Part shown: positions 53,285-62,325 of the stretch, one piece after another
Layout of the letters: each line of letters starts with the position of its first letter
Position numbering within the stretch: the stretch's first letter is position 1
Source of the DNA: Bradyrhizobium diazoefficiens
Lineage (GTDB): Bacteria; Pseudomonadota; Alphaproteobacteria; Rhizobiales; Xanthobacteraceae
Assembly: GCF_018129965.1 (NCBI RefSeq)
Contig: NZ_JAFCKW010000001.1
Coordinates: 558,001-622,000 of the forward strand
Length of the DNA: 64,000 bases
Reading direction: 5' to 3'
Notes under the pieces: model-generated
Databases searched by the model: none
Seen by the model: the letters and a program-made list of their open reading frames with translations, nothing else
What the model was told of the DNA's origin: nothing
Program-made: the position numbers and the translations under genes

Positions 53285-53385
53285 GTCATGCTCCGCGAAA
53301 GCGGGGCATCCAGTACGCCGCGGCTTCTCGAATCAGCAAAAGGCATCTCGGCGTACTGGATCGCCCGGTCAAGCCGGGCGATGAC
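53285..53385. repeat. Palindromic element after the IclR gene
   Basis: Inner arms ATCCAGTACGCCG (53308-53320) and CGGCGTACTGGAT (53349-53361) are exact; the outer arms begin GTCATGCTCCGCGAAAGCGG and end GGTCAAGCCGGGCGATGAC, each itself a small hairpin. It lies between converging genes (IclR, SDR). Confidence 0.85.
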
Positions 53386-53406
53386 ACCGAGTGTGGGGCA
53401 CGCCTC

Positions 53407-54186
53407 CTACTTGTCCTTCACCGGCACGGTGTAGTTCAGGATCAGCCGTCCCCCATCCGGATAGATCGTCTGCCCGGTGATGTACGACGCATCGTCGCTG
53501 GCGAGGAAGGCGACGACGGAGGCCACCTCGCTCGGCTCGCCGCCGCGGCCGGCCGGCGTGCGTGACATCACGGTCTTGCGGGCATCTTCCGACGTGTAGA
53601 TGGACGACGCCACCATGTCGGTCAAAATCGTGCCCGGCCCGACCGCGACGACACGGATGTTGTGCGGGGCGAGCGCAACGGCGGCCACCGAGGTCAGCTG
53701 CTTCATGCCCCCCTTGGACATCGCGTAGGTTGCCAGCGCCGGGATCGCCAGTAGCGCGTTCACCGAGGACATGTTGATGATGACCCCGCCGCCGCCTTGC
53801 GCGATCATCTGCCTGGCCGCGGCCTGGACGCCGAAGAACGCGCCCTTCAGGTTGATGCCGATGATCTCGTCGAATTCCTCCTCGGATATCTCTAGGATGT
53901 CCCGGTTGCGGGCGACACCGGCATTGTTGACCATGATGTCGAGCCGGCCGAACTCCTTCACGGCGGTTGCGACCTGTTGATCCACGTCGGCGCGCCTGGC
54001 GACATTGCCGACGACGGTACGCAGGGCGTCGGGCCGCCCGAGCTCGGCGGCCGTTGCAGCGAGGCCCTCGGCATCGACATCCGAGATGACGACCTTGACG
54101 CCGTCATCGAGGAACCTCGATGCGCAGGCCTTGCCGATGCCGCGCGCCGCGCCGGTGATGGCGGCAACCTTGCCGGATAATTTCAT
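53407..54186 (-). CDS. Short-chain dehydrogenase/reductase
   Basis: A 259-residue SDR. NAD(P) motif TGAARGIG (about residues 11-18), the NNAG motif in IMVNNAGVARNRD, catalytic Ser in INMSSVNAL, and Y/K in TYAMSKGGMKQL. C-terminus ITGQTIYPDGGRLILN. It oxidises or reduces an alcohol/ketone; the substrate is not known. Transcribed after the GntR gene, with 34 bases between. Confidence 0.93.
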   Translation of the reverse strand: MKLSGKVAAITGAARGIGKACASRFLDDGVKVVISDVDAEGLAATAAELGRPDALRTVVGNVARRADVDQQVATAVKEFGRLDIMVNNAGVARNRDILEISEEEFDEIIGINLKGAFFGVQAAARQMIAQGGGGVIINMSSVNALLAIPALATYAMSKGGMKQLTSVAAVALAPHNIRVVAVGPGTILTDMVASSIYTSEDARKTVMSRTPAGRGGEPSEVASVVAFLASDDASYITGQTIYPDGGRLILNYTVPVKDK

Positions 54187-54220
54187 GGGTCTTGCTCCAG
54201 AATGGCTGCTGGTGCGGCCA

Positions 54221-54934
54221 TCAATTCGCCGCTGACCTCGCCGCCGCCGGCATGTAGATCTGCGCGTAGCCTTCCTTGATCGCCGACGTGATGCGATCGA
54301 GCCGGCGATCGATGTGCTTCTCCAGCACCGAGACGCAGGCCTCCTCGTCCCGGGCCTTCAAGCCCTTCACGACGGCGCGATGTTCGGCTTGCGTGTTGGA
54401 ACGGTTGATGCTGTCCATGTCGATCCAGCGCACGAAGCGGATGCGGGCGTTGACGTTGCGCAGCACGCGCAGCATCTCGGCGTTGTTCGACATCGCCATC
54501 AGCCGCTCGTGAAAGGTCTCATCGAGCTCGACCAGCTCCACCGAGGAGCGCGCGCCGGGATCGGGACCGGTGGCCTCGAGGAATTTCAGCAGCGCGTCGA
54601 TATCTTCATTTCTGGCGCGCTTGATGGCGAGGCGGACCGAAGCGACCTCGATCGACTTGCGCAGCTCGTAGAGATCGAAGATCTCGTGCGCGTCCAGCTC
54701 GCGGCAGAAGAAACCCTTGCCCGGCGTGAAGCGCAGGAAGCCTTCGGTGTTGAGACGGTTGAGCGCTTCGCGCAACGGCGTGCGGCTGACGCCAAGGCGT
54801 TTGGCGAGTTCGCCTTCGTTGAGCCGTTCGCCCGGCTTGAACTCATAGCTCACGGCCATCGCCTTGAGCTGTTCATAGACGCGATCGACGATACTATCTG
54901 AAGCCAGTTCCACGTTGCTCTTCATCAGCCGCAT
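54221..54934 (-). CDS. GntR-family regulator with FCD effector domain
   Basis: A 237-residue regulator of the FadR/FCD group. The wHTH has FKPGERLNEGELAKRLGVSR then TPLREALNRLNTEGFLRF; the FCD domain has LYELRKSIEVASVRLAIKRA and ELDETFHERLMAMSNN with the H/D/E residues that bind metal or acids. It is next to the amino-acid cluster and may bind the dyads at 61275-61417. The start is ATG 54934, or ATG 54925 nine bases on. Confidence 0.92.
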   Translation of the reverse strand: MRLMKSNVELASDSIVDRVYEQLKAMAVSYEFKPGERLNEGELAKRLGVSRTPLREALNRLNTEGFLRFTPGKGFFCRELDAHEIFDLYELRKSIEVASVRLAIKRARNEDIDALLKFLEATGPDPGARSSVELVELDETFHERLMAMSNNAEMLRVLRNVNARIRFVRWIDMDSINRSNTQAEHRAVVKGLKARDEEACVSVLEKHIDRRLDRITSAIKEGYAQIYMPAAARSAAN

Positions 54935-55034
54935 TCATGCCCGAACACAGCTCAATATACCGGGGCTGTCGAGGCGATTGCAATGCAAACGGCAGCCGAG
55001 CGCAGCTTGTTCAGAGCTTTGCAATTACAGGACT

Positions 55035-55778
55035 TCAGGCGAAGGCGCGCGGGCGCAGTCCGGCATGAAACCAGGTGATCATGGAATAGATGTCGTAGAC
55101 GGGTAATCCAACCTCGGCCTGCAAGGCTGCCGCGTAGGGCGGCATGTTGGTGCATTCGAGGACGATGGCGCCAACGTCGGGGTTTTTGGCGACAAGCTCC
55201 TTGCCGGCCTCGACCACGTCGCGCTCGGCCAAGCCGACGTCCATATCGTCCTTCTCGGCCTTGATCAGAACACGGAAGAATTCCTTGCCGTGCTCGGTGC
55301 CGACCAGCGGCGTGTCGAGCGGCACGCCGGCACTTTCGAGATGGGCGGGGGTCAAGGTCGAGCCTGAGACCGTGACGAGGCCGACCCGCTTGCCGGGCGG
55401 CAGGGTCGCCTGCACCCACGGCACCTGCATCAGCGAAGAGGTCGCGACGGGAACGCCGACGGCGGCCGCGATCTCCTTCTGGAACAGCGAGAGGAAGCCG
55501 CAATTGGTGGTGATGGCCTCGGCGCCGAGCCGCACCAGATCCCTTGCCGCATCGATGAAATCGGGCAACAGGCCGGCGGCGCCCTTCAACACCACCTTCT
55601 CCGGCGAAGCGCCGCTCACCACGCGATACAGGACCGGGAACGGCCAGGTGGTGCCGTTGCCCATGTCGCCGGGAATACGGGGAAAGCGCGCTTCCAGCAT
55701 CAAAATGCCGAGCGGCGCGCCGTAGATGGCCTTGCCGCCGCGGGCAATGCGAGAAGACGAGCCGGCAGAATAAGTCAT
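55035..55778 (-). CDS. Aspartate/glutamate racemase-family protein
   Basis: A 247-residue two-domain protein with paired cysteines: TTNCGFLSLFQKEIA and LECTNMPPYAAALQAE. These two cysteines are the acid/base pair of the racemase superfamily, which also includes maleate isomerase, arylmalonate decarboxylase and hydantoin racemase. Specificity cannot be read. Transcribed after the D-amino-acid dehydrogenase-like gene with a 9-base gap, so a stereo-inversion step ahead of oxidation is plausible. Confidence 0.85.
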   Translation of the reverse strand: MTYSAGSSSRIARGGKAIYGAPLGILMLEARFPRIPGDMGNGTTWPFPVLYRVVSGASPEKVVLKGAAGLLPDFIDAARDLVRLGAEAITTNCGFLSLFQKEIAAAVGVPVATSSLMQVPWVQATLPPGKRVGLVTVSGSTLTPAHLESAGVPLDTPLVGTEHGKEFFRVLIKAEKDDMDVGLAERDVVEAGKELVAKNPDVGAIVLECTNMPPYAAALQAEVGLPVYDIYSMITWFHAGLRPRAFA

Positions 55779-55787
55779 GGTGCGATC

Positions 55788-57053
55788 TCAGAGGAAACGA
55801 GCGGGCGCAAACGGCGCAAGCGGAATTTCAGGCTGCTTGTCGCTCAGAAGCTGTGCGACGAGACGGCCGGTGCGGGCCGAGCCGACCAGGCCGACATGGC
55901 CGTGGCCGAAGGCGTAGATGATGTCGCGCGAGGCGCGCGCATGGCCGATGCAGGGAAGGCCATCGGGCATGCTCGGACGATGGCCGAACCAGGTCTTGAT
56001 GCGCGAGGCCGGAATGTCCTTCGGCAGCTTCGGGAACATGCCGAGCAGATAATTGCGCAGGATCTCGGCGCGCTTCCAGTTCGGCGCGGCCGCAAGGCCG
56101 GCGATCTCGACCGTGCCCGCCGCGCGCAGGCCCTTGTCGGTCCAGTTCACAACCATCTTCGCATCGGACGCCATCATCGAGCTGCGGGGCCCGGACTCCG
56201 GGTTCTCGATCATGACGTGGTAGCCGCGCTCGGTCTCGAGCGGCAAGGGATCGCCGACCGACGCGGTGAGCCGCTTTGAATGCGCGCCGGCGGCGACGAC
56301 GGCGGCATCGCAGGGAATTTCGCCGGTCTCGGTGATGACGGCGACGAGCTTGTTGCGGTTCAGCTTGAGACCAGTCGCCTTGGCCCGGACGAGCGTGGCG
56401 CCGTTCGACAGTGCATGCCGGGCAAGGGCCGCAACGTAAGCGCCGGGATCGCGGCAACGTCCGGCTTCCTCCACCACGACGCCGAAAGTGTAACGCGGAT
56501 GTAGATCGGGCTCACGCTGACGCATCTCGTCGGCGTTCAGCTCCATCCACTGGACGCCGACCTTCTTGCGCAGGCGCCAGCCGAGATCATTGTCGAAATT
56601 GCCGCGCGACGGGAACACATGCATCACGCCATTGCGCTCGACCAACTCAGGGACACCCGCCTCTGCTGCAAGCGTCCGGTGCAGCAGCGGCGCGTCCTTC
56701 AGAAGACTCCGCAGCGCAAAGGCCGTCGTCTCAACCCGCGCTTCGGTCCAGCCCGAGAGCAGATACTTGACCAGCCAGGGCAGCGCCTTCGGCAGGTAGG
56801 ACCAGCGGATCGCCAGCGGCCCGAGCGGGTCCATCAGATAGCCCGGCACCTTCTTCCAGATGCCGGGCTCGGCCGGCGGGATCACCGAATGCGAGGAGAG
56901 CCAGCCGGCGTTGCCGTAACTGGCCGCCTGTTCGCCACCGGGCTCGCCGGGATCGATCAGCGTAACGCGATGACCCTCGCGCAGCGCCTCGATGGCGCTG
57001 ATCACGCCGACCGCGCCTGCTCCGATGATGGCGACGTGGCGGCCCTCGGGCAT
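55788..57053 (-). CDS. D-amino acid dehydrogenase-like FAD oxidoreductase
   Basis: A 421-residue DadA-type flavoprotein. FAD motif HVAIIGAGAVGVISAIEAL; YGNAGWLSSHSVIPPAEPGI; GAHSKRLTASVGDPLPLETE; and WFGHRPSMPDGLPCIGHARA at the C-terminus, all DadA features. It oxidises a D-amino acid to the imino acid, passing electrons to the respiratory chain. The imine is the substrate of RidA, encoded three genes upstream. Confidence 0.9.
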   Translation of the reverse strand: MPEGRHVAIIGAGAVGVISAIEALREGHRVTLIDPGEPGGEQAASYGNAGWLSSHSVIPPAEPGIWKKVPGYLMDPLGPLAIRWSYLPKALPWLVKYLLSGWTEARVETTAFALRSLLKDAPLLHRTLAAEAGVPELVERNGVMHVFPSRGNFDNDLGWRLRKKVGVQWMELNADEMRQREPDLHPRYTFGVVVEEAGRCRDPGAYVAALARHALSNGATLVRAKATGLKLNRNKLVAVITETGEIPCDAAVVAAGAHSKRLTASVGDPLPLETERGYHVMIENPESGPRSSMMASDAKMVVNWTDKGLRAAGTVEIAGLAAAPNWKRAEILRNYLLGMFPKLPKDIPASRIKTWFGHRPSMPDGLPCIGHARASRDIIYAFGHGHVGLVGSARTGRLVAQLLSDKQPEIPLAPFAPARFL

Positions 57054-57056
57054 CGC

Positions 57057-58718
57057 TTACGCCTTCACCGCGGGCGTGAAATCCTTGCCGACCGAGATCG
57101 CGCGTGGATCGATGATGCAGTGAAGGATCGACGGCTTGCCCGAGGCCAGCGCGCGCTCGAAGGCAGGGGCGAACTCTTCGGTGCGCTCGACGCGCTCGCC
57201 ATGACCGCCGAACGCTTTCGCATACATCGCGAAATCAGGATTCTTGAGCTGGGTGCCGACGACGCGGCCGGGATAGTCGCGCTCCTGGTGCATGCGGATG
57301 GTGCCGTATTGCGAATTGTCGACGACGATGACGACCAGCGGCACGTCGTATTGCACGGCGGTCGCGAACTCCTGGCCATTCATCAGGAAGCAGCCGTCGC
57401 CGGCAAACGCAATGACGGTACGATCCGGAAATTGCCGCTTGGCGAGCACCGCCGCCGGCACGCCATAACCCATCGAGCCAGAGGTCGGCGCAAGCTGCGA
57501 GGCAAAGCTGTGGAAGCGGTGATGGCGATGGATCCAGCCGGCATAGTTGCCGGCGCCGTTGCAGACGATCGCGTCCTTCGGCAGGCGGTCGCGCAGCCAG
57601 GTCATGACCTGGCCGTACTGGAACGCGCCCGGCAGTTCGCGCGCCTTGTCGGTCCAGGCGAGATAATCGGCGTGCGCCTTGGCGGCCTCGCCCTTCCAGG
57701 CGACGGCGCCTGATGGCTGCAACGTCTCGACGGCGGCGGCGAACGCGGCGGGGCTCGCCTGGATCGCCAGCGCCGGCTGATAGACGCGGCCGAGTTCTTC
57801 GGAGCCCGGATGCACATGGATCAGCTTCTGCCGCGGGGTCGGGATGTCGAGCAGCGTGTAGGACGATGACGGCATCTCCGACATGCGGCCGCCGATGACG
57901 AGAATGACGTCGGCGTCGTCGATGCGCGCCTTCAGGCTCGGGCTCGGCCCGATGCCGAGATCGCCGGCATAATGCGAATGATCGGCGTCGATCAGCGAGG
58001 CCCGGCGGAACGAGGTTGCGACCGGCAGGTCGAAGCGCTCTGCGAAGCGCGCGATGCCCTTGGTGGCCTCATCGGTCCAGCGTGAACCGCCGAGAATGAC
58101 GAGCGGCGCCTTGGCGCTTGCCAGCATCGCGCCGACGCGCTCGATATCAGAAGGTGCCGGCCAGCTCACCGCCGGCTCGATGCGCATCGCATCCGCAACA
58201 GAAGCGGTCTCGGTCAGCATGTTCTCCGGCAGTGCGATCACCACGGGACCGGGACGCCCCTGCATCGCGACGCGGAAGGCGCGCGCGACCAGCTCCGGAA
58301 TGCGGTCGGGGCGATCGATCTCGACCGCCCATTTCGCCATGGGGCCGAACACGGCCTTGTAGTCGAGTTCCTGGAACGCCTCGCGCTCGCGCATGCCGGT
58401 GTCGACCTGGCCGACGAACAGGATCATCGGCGTCGAATCCTGCATCGCGATGTGGACGCCGTGGCTGGCATTGGTGGCGCCGGGTCCGCGGGTAACGAAG
58501 CAGACGCCCGGACGTCCCGTGAGCTTGCCGTAGGCTTCCGCCATCATCGCGGCGCCGCCTTCGGCGCGGCAAATCACGACGTCGATCGGGCTGTCATGCA
58601 GCGCATCGAGTGCCGCGAGATAGCTCTCGCCCGGCACGCAGGTGACGCGGTCGACGCCCTGGGCCACCAGCTGATCGATCAGGATCTGGCCCCCGGTGCG
58701 GGTGTTGCGAATGGTCAT
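57057..58718 (-). CDS. Thiamine pyrophosphate-dependent enzyme, acetolactate synthase-like
   Basis: A 553-residue three-domain ThDP enzyme. N-terminal E of VPGESYLAALDALHD activates ThDP; the central nucleotide-binding-type domain contains VILVIGGRMSEMPSSSYTLL; the C-terminal ThDP/Mg motif is GDGCFLMNGQEFATAVQYDV with the closing N in VDNSQYG. Members include acetolactate synthase, glyoxylate carboligase, benzoylformate and oxalyl-CoA decarboxylases. Given its neighbours, decarboxylation or ligation of a 2-oxo acid is likely. Overlaps the aminotransferase gene by four bases. Confidence 0.9.
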   Translation of the reverse strand: MTIRNTRTGGQILIDQLVAQGVDRVTCVPGESYLAALDALHDSPIDVVICRAEGGAAMMAEAYGKLTGRPGVCFVTRGPGATNASHGVHIAMQDSTPMILFVGQVDTGMREREAFQELDYKAVFGPMAKWAVEIDRPDRIPELVARAFRVAMQGRPGPVVIALPENMLTETASVADAMRIEPAVSWPAPSDIERVGAMLASAKAPLVILGGSRWTDEATKGIARFAERFDLPVATSFRRASLIDADHSHYAGDLGIGPSPSLKARIDDADVILVIGGRMSEMPSSSYTLLDIPTPRQKLIHVHPGSEELGRVYQPALAIQASPAAFAAAVETLQPSGAVAWKGEAAKAHADYLAWTDKARELPGAFQYGQVMTWLRDRLPKDAIVCNGAGNYAGWIHRHHRFHSFASQLAPTSGSMGYGVPAAVLAKRQFPDRTVIAFAGDGCFLMNGQEFATAVQYDVPLVVIVVDNSQYGTIRMHQERDYPGRVVGTQLKNPDFAMYAKAFGGHGERVERTEEFAPAFERALASGKPSILHCIIDPRAISVGKDFTPAVKA

Positions 58719-59947
58719 GACAGCTCCCTGCAGGCTTTGGCGATGCGCATCACGGCCTCGCGCAAGTTTTGTTCCGAGGTGGCGTAGGACAGGCGGAAAT
58801 AAGGTGCAAGGCCGAAACAGCTGCCCGGCACCACCGCCACGTCATGCCTCTGCAAGAGATAGCTGCAGAACGCGGCATCGCTGTCGATCGTGACGCCATC
58901 GGCCGTGCGGCGGCCGATCAGGCCGGCACAGCTCGCATAGGTGTAGAACGCCCCCTCCGGCCGGCGGCAGATGACACCGTCGATGGCGTTGAGCGCGTCG
59001 ACCACGATATCCCTGCGACGCTGGAATGCGGCGCGGCGTTCGACCAGGATGTCCTGCGGGCCTGTCAGCGCGGCAATCGCGGCGGCCTGGCTCACCGAGC
59101 AGGGGTTGGTCGTGCTCTGGCTCTGCACCACCGCCATCGCCGCAATCAGCTCGCGCGGGCCGCCGCCATAGCCGACACGCCAGCCGGTCATGGCATAGGC
59201 CTTGGAAACACCATTCACCGTCAGCGTGCGCGATTTCAGGCTCGGTTCGAGGGCCGCGGCCGATACGAACGGCATACCGTCATAGATCAGGTGCTCATAG
59301 ATGTCGTCGGCGATCAGCCAGACATGCGGATGGCGCTTGAGCACGTCGAGGATCGGACGGAGCTGCGCCGCCGAATAGGCCGCGCCGGTCGGGTTGGACG
59401 GGGCGTTCAGCAGCAGCCAGCGCGTCTTCGGCGTGATCGCTCGCTCCAGATCGGCGGCATCGAGACGAAAGCCGTTCTCCTCGCGGCACAGCACATCGAC
59501 CGGGGTACCGTCGGCGATCCGTACCATGTCGGCATAGCTGGTCCAGTAGGGCGCGGCGAGGATGACCTCGTCGCCCGCGCTCAACGTTGCCATGAAGGCG
59601 TTGTGGATCACCTGCTTGGCACCCGCGCCCGCGGTGATCTCGTCGGCGGCGTAGACGAGATCGTTCTTGCGCCGGAATTTCTGCGCGATGGCGGCCTTCA
59701 ATTCCGGCGCGCCGTCCAGAATGGTGTATTTGGTCTGGCCGGCGCGAATGGCGCGCATCGCCGCGTCCTTGACGTGGTCGGGCGTGTCGAAATCAGGCTC
59801 GCCGGCGCCGAGCACGATCACCGGCCGCCCCTCGCGCTTGAGCCGCTGCGCGGCCGCGCCGATCTTCAGGATCTCGGACACGCCGATGGCGCCGATGCGC
59901 CGGGCGGGGCCGAAGGTCGATGCGGAAGCCTGGGCGGTCACGGCCAA
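58715..59947 (-). CDS. PLP-dependent aminotransferase, class I
   Basis: A 410-residue aspartate-aminotransferase-fold enzyme. Motifs: VLGAGEPDFDTPDHVKDAA, NAPSNPTGAAYSAAQL, IADDIYEHLIYDG and the PLP lysine in NGVSKAYAMTGWRVGYGGG (around K249). The predicted start is a TTG at 59947, two bases after the RidA stop; a GTG at 59941 is equally possible. It converts an amino acid to its 2-oxo acid, the substrate of the TPP enzyme or the 2-hydroxyacid dehydrogenase. Confidence 0.93.
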   Translation of the reverse strand: MAVTAQASASTFGPARRIGAIGVSEILKIGAAAQRLKREGRPVIVLGAGEPDFDTPDHVKDAAMRAIRAGQTKYTILDGAPELKAAIAQKFRRKNDLVYAADEITAGAGAKQVIHNAFMATLSAGDEVILAAPYWTSYADMVRIADGTPVDVLCREENGFRLDAADLERAITPKTRWLLLNAPSNPTGAAYSAAQLRPILDVLKRHPHVWLIADDIYEHLIYDGMPFVSAAALEPSLKSRTLTVNGVSKAYAMTGWRVGYGGGPRELIAAMAVVQSQSTTNPCSVSQAAAIAALTGPQDILVERRAAFQRRRDIVVDALNAIDGVICRRPEGAFYTYASCAGLIGRRTADGVTIDSDAAFCSYLLQRHDVAVVPGSCFGLAPYFRLSYATSEQNLREAVMRIAKACRELS

Positions 59948-59949
59948 AC

Positions 59950-60303
59950 CTACTTGCGCGCGGCGATCGCGATCACTTCGATGAGGAAGGCAGGATCGGC
60001 GAGTTCGACCTTGCCGCAGGCGCGGGTGGGCGCATGGCCCGGCACGACCCAGGCATCATAGACCGCGTTCATGGCGTCGAAATCGTCCATGGTCTTGAGC
60101 CAGACCTGCACGCTGAGCAGGCGCGACTTGTCGGTGCCGGCGCGCGCCAGCATGTCGTCGACCTTCGCCAGCGCTTCCTTTGTCTGCTGGGTGATGTCGG
60201 CGGTCTTGGTATCCGCGACTTGCCCTGCGAGGAAAACGAGATCGCCGAACACGGAAGCGCGGCTGCGGCGGGCATTCTGGTCGATGCGGATGATGTCCGA
60301 CAT
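59950..60303 (-). CDS. RidA-family enamine/imine deaminase
   Basis: A 117-residue YjgF/RidA protein. Typical elements are FLAGQVAD, QQTKEALAKVDDMLARAGTD, VQVWLKTMDDFDAMNAVYD and CGKVELADPAFLIEVIAIA with the family Arg/Cys pocket residues (R in PTRACGKVELA). It hydrolyses reactive imines/enamines made by amino-acid oxidising enzymes, consistent with the neighbouring DadA-like dehydrogenase. Confidence 0.92.
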   Translation of the reverse strand: MSDIIRIDQNARRSRASVFGDLVFLAGQVADTKTADITQQTKEALAKVDDMLARAGTDKSRLLSVQVWLKTMDDFDAMNAVYDAWVVPGHAPTRACGKVELADPAFLIEVIAIAARK

Positions 60304-60318
60304 GGGATGTCCTTGTTC

Positions 60319-61260
60319 TTACTTGCCGGTGGCGATGATGCGGCGACAGTGATCGAGCGCCGCACCGATGAGGTTGTCGCTCGCCTCGGGCGTGCGGAAT
60401 GCGGAATGCGCCGACAGCGTCACGTTCGGCAGTTTTGTGAGCGGATGACCCGCCGGCAGCGGCTCGACGGTGAAGACATCGAGGCCGGCGTGGCCGATAT
60501 AACCTGAGCGGAGCGCGTCGAGCATCGCGTCCTCGTCGACGACAGCGCCGCGCGCGGTGTTGATCAGGATGCTGCCCTTGCGCATCTGCGCGATGCGCTC
60601 GCGCGAGAGAAAACCCTTGGTCTCGTCGGTGAGCAGCAGATGCAGCGAGACGACATGACTCTCCGCCAGCAGCTTCTCCAGCGAAACGAATTCGACCCCC
60701 GGATGCGTCCTCGGCGTCCTGTTCCAGGCGATCACCTTCATGCCGCAGCCCGCCGCCATGCGCGCGGCCTCCGCGGCGATGCCGCCGAAGCCGATCAGGC
60801 CGAGCGTCTTGCCGGTGAGTTGCACCGCGTCGCGGCGCAGCCAGTTGCCCTCGCGCATGCCGCGATCCATCTCGCCGAAATTACGCGCGGACGCCCACAT
60901 CAGCGCGATCGCGCATTCGGCCACCGCGGTGTCGCCATAACCCTTGATGATGTGAACCGCGATGCCGCGCTCGGCAAGTTCGTCCGGATTCATGTAGCTG
61001 CGTGGGCCGGTGCCGAGGAAGACGATGTGCTTGAGCTTCGCGCACCTCTCGGCGATCGGGGTGGGCACCGCGGTGTGATCGACGATCATGATCTCGGCGT
61101 CGCCGAGCAGGCCCGGCAGATCGTCCGGCTTGATGGAGGGGTTGCGGTTGATGCTGACAGGCAGATTGTCGCCGCGCAGCAGCTTGTCGGTCACCGCCGC
61201 CAGGGTCTCGTTCGCATCGACGAATAGGGCGCGCAAAGGCCTCTCCTTGAGCTGCTTCAT
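60319..61260 (-). CDS. D-isomer-specific 2-hydroxyacid dehydrogenase
   Basis: A 313-residue NAD-dependent dehydrogenase. GKTLGLIGFGGIAAEAARMA is the nucleotide-binding loop; the catalytic Arg-Glu-His set is in INTARGAVVDEDAML (R), the acidic residue of the following helix, and TLSAHSAFRTPEAS (H). It interconverts a 2-oxo acid and its D-2-hydroxy acid. It is the first gene of the six-gene minus-strand operon, facing the divergent ABC transporter. Confidence 0.92.
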   Translation of the reverse strand: MKQLKERPLRALFVDANETLAAVTDKLLRGDNLPVSINRNPSIKPDDLPGLLGDAEIMIVDHTAVPTPIAERCAKLKHIVFLGTGPRSYMNPDELAERGIAVHIIKGYGDTAVAECAIALMWASARNFGEMDRGMREGNWLRRDAVQLTGKTLGLIGFGGIAAEAARMAAGCGMKVIAWNRTPRTHPGVEFVSLEKLLAESHVVSLHLLLTDETKGFLSRERIAQMRKGSILINTARGAVVDEDAMLDALRSGYIGHAGLDVFTVEPLPAGHPLTKLPNVTLSAHSAFRTPEASDNLIGAALDHCRRIIATGK

Positions 61261-61274
61261 ACTGAGTTCAGTTT

Positions 61275-61417
61275 TGTATTCAGAATTGAATGCGATTTAC
61301 AACCCCCCATCCTCAGGGAATTTTATGCAGTCTTGCCAAGATATTGGGCGCTCATCTGCCTTGCCGCCCAAATGGTCAGCACCATAAAATACTATATTGC
61401 ATTTTATCCTGAATACA
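61275..61417. promoter_or_regulatory. Dyads in the divergent amino-acid transport/catabolism promoter
   Basis: TGTATTCAG (61275-61283) and CTGAATACA (61409-61417) are exact inverted copies at the two ends of this gap; ATTCA-gaat-TGAAT (61278-61291) is a further dyad at the left copy; ATAAAAT (61384-61390) and ATTTTAT (61401-61407) pair near the right. Two distant half-site clusters over divergent promoters are typical of a looping or dual-promoter repressor, such as the GntR/FCD protein at 54221. Confidence 0.55.
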
Positions 61418-61472
61418 GAAATAGTCCAGAGGCCGGAGACGATCCGACCCAAATTCGAGGAGGCAAGAAGCC

Positions 61473-62312
61473 ATGAATCGCAGGGATGCACTCACCACTG
61501 TCGCGCTGGCAGGCGCCGCGATGGCCGCCGCCAGCAGCGCTGCCAAGGCCGACACCGCGCCGACCTCCACGCTCGACCGCATCAAGAAGAACGGCGTGCT
61601 GCGCGTGGCCGTCATCGTCGGCCAGGAGCCCTATTTCCATAAGGATCTCGCCACCGGCACATGGTCGGGCGCCTGCATCGACATGGCCAACGACATCGCG
61701 AGCAAGCTGGGGGCCAAGGTCGAGACGCTGGAATCGACCTGGGGCAACCAGATACTGGACCTGCAGGCCGACAAGGTCGACCTCGCCTTCGCCGTGAACC
61801 CGACGCCGGAGCGCGCGCTGGTCATCGACTTCTCGACGCCGATCCTTGTGCATTCCTTCACGGTCATCACCAAGAAGGGCTTCGCCAAGCCGCAGAGCTG
61901 GGCCGAACTCAACAAGCCCGAGGTCAAGATCGCTGTCGACATCGGCTCGACGCATGAGACGATCGCGCGCCGCTACTGCCCGAAGGCGACCATCCTCGGC
62001 TTCAAGAACCGCGACGAGGCGATCCTTGCCGTCGCGACGGGACGTGCCGACTGCAACGTCTCGCTGGCTGTGCTCTCGGTCTCGACCCTGAAGAAGAATC
62101 CGAACCTCGGCGACCTCGCCATCCCGCGCCCGCTGCTGACGCTGCCGACCAACATGGGCATCCGCGCCGAGAGCGACCGCCGCTACAAGGATTTCCTCAG
62201 CGCCTGGGCCGACTACAACCGCGCCATGGGCCAGACCCGCGAATGGATGCTGAAGGGCTTCGAGGCGGTCGGTCTCACCGCCGAGGATCTCCCGCCAGAA
62301 GTCCAGTTCTGA
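61473..62312 (+). CDS. Amino-acid ABC transporter substrate-binding protein
   Basis: A 279-residue family-3 binding protein with a twin-arginine signal (MNRRDALTTVALAGAAMAAA). AGGAGG lies nine to fourteen bases before the ATG. The mature part starts TLDRIKKNGVLRVAVIVGQE, and contains VDLAFAVNPTPERALVIDFS and IAVDIGSTHETIARRYCPKA. It supplies the permease/ATPase pair encoded next with an amino acid or related solute. Tat export of a binding protein, while known, is less common than Sec. Confidence 0.9.
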   Translation: MNRRDALTTVALAGAAMAAASSAAKADTAPTSTLDRIKKNGVLRVAVIVGQEPYFHKDLATGTWSGACIDMANDIASKLGAKVETLESTWGNQILDLQADKVDLAFAVNPTPERALVIDFSTPILVHSFTVITKKGFAKPQSWAELNKPEVKIAVDIGSTHETIARRYCPKATILGFKNRDEAILAVATGRADCNVSLAVLSVSTLKKNPNLGDLAIPRPLLTLPTNMGIRAESDRRYKDFLSAWADYNRAMGQTREWMLKGFEAVGLTAEDLPPEVQF

Positions 62313-62325
62313 CGGCCACGCGACG

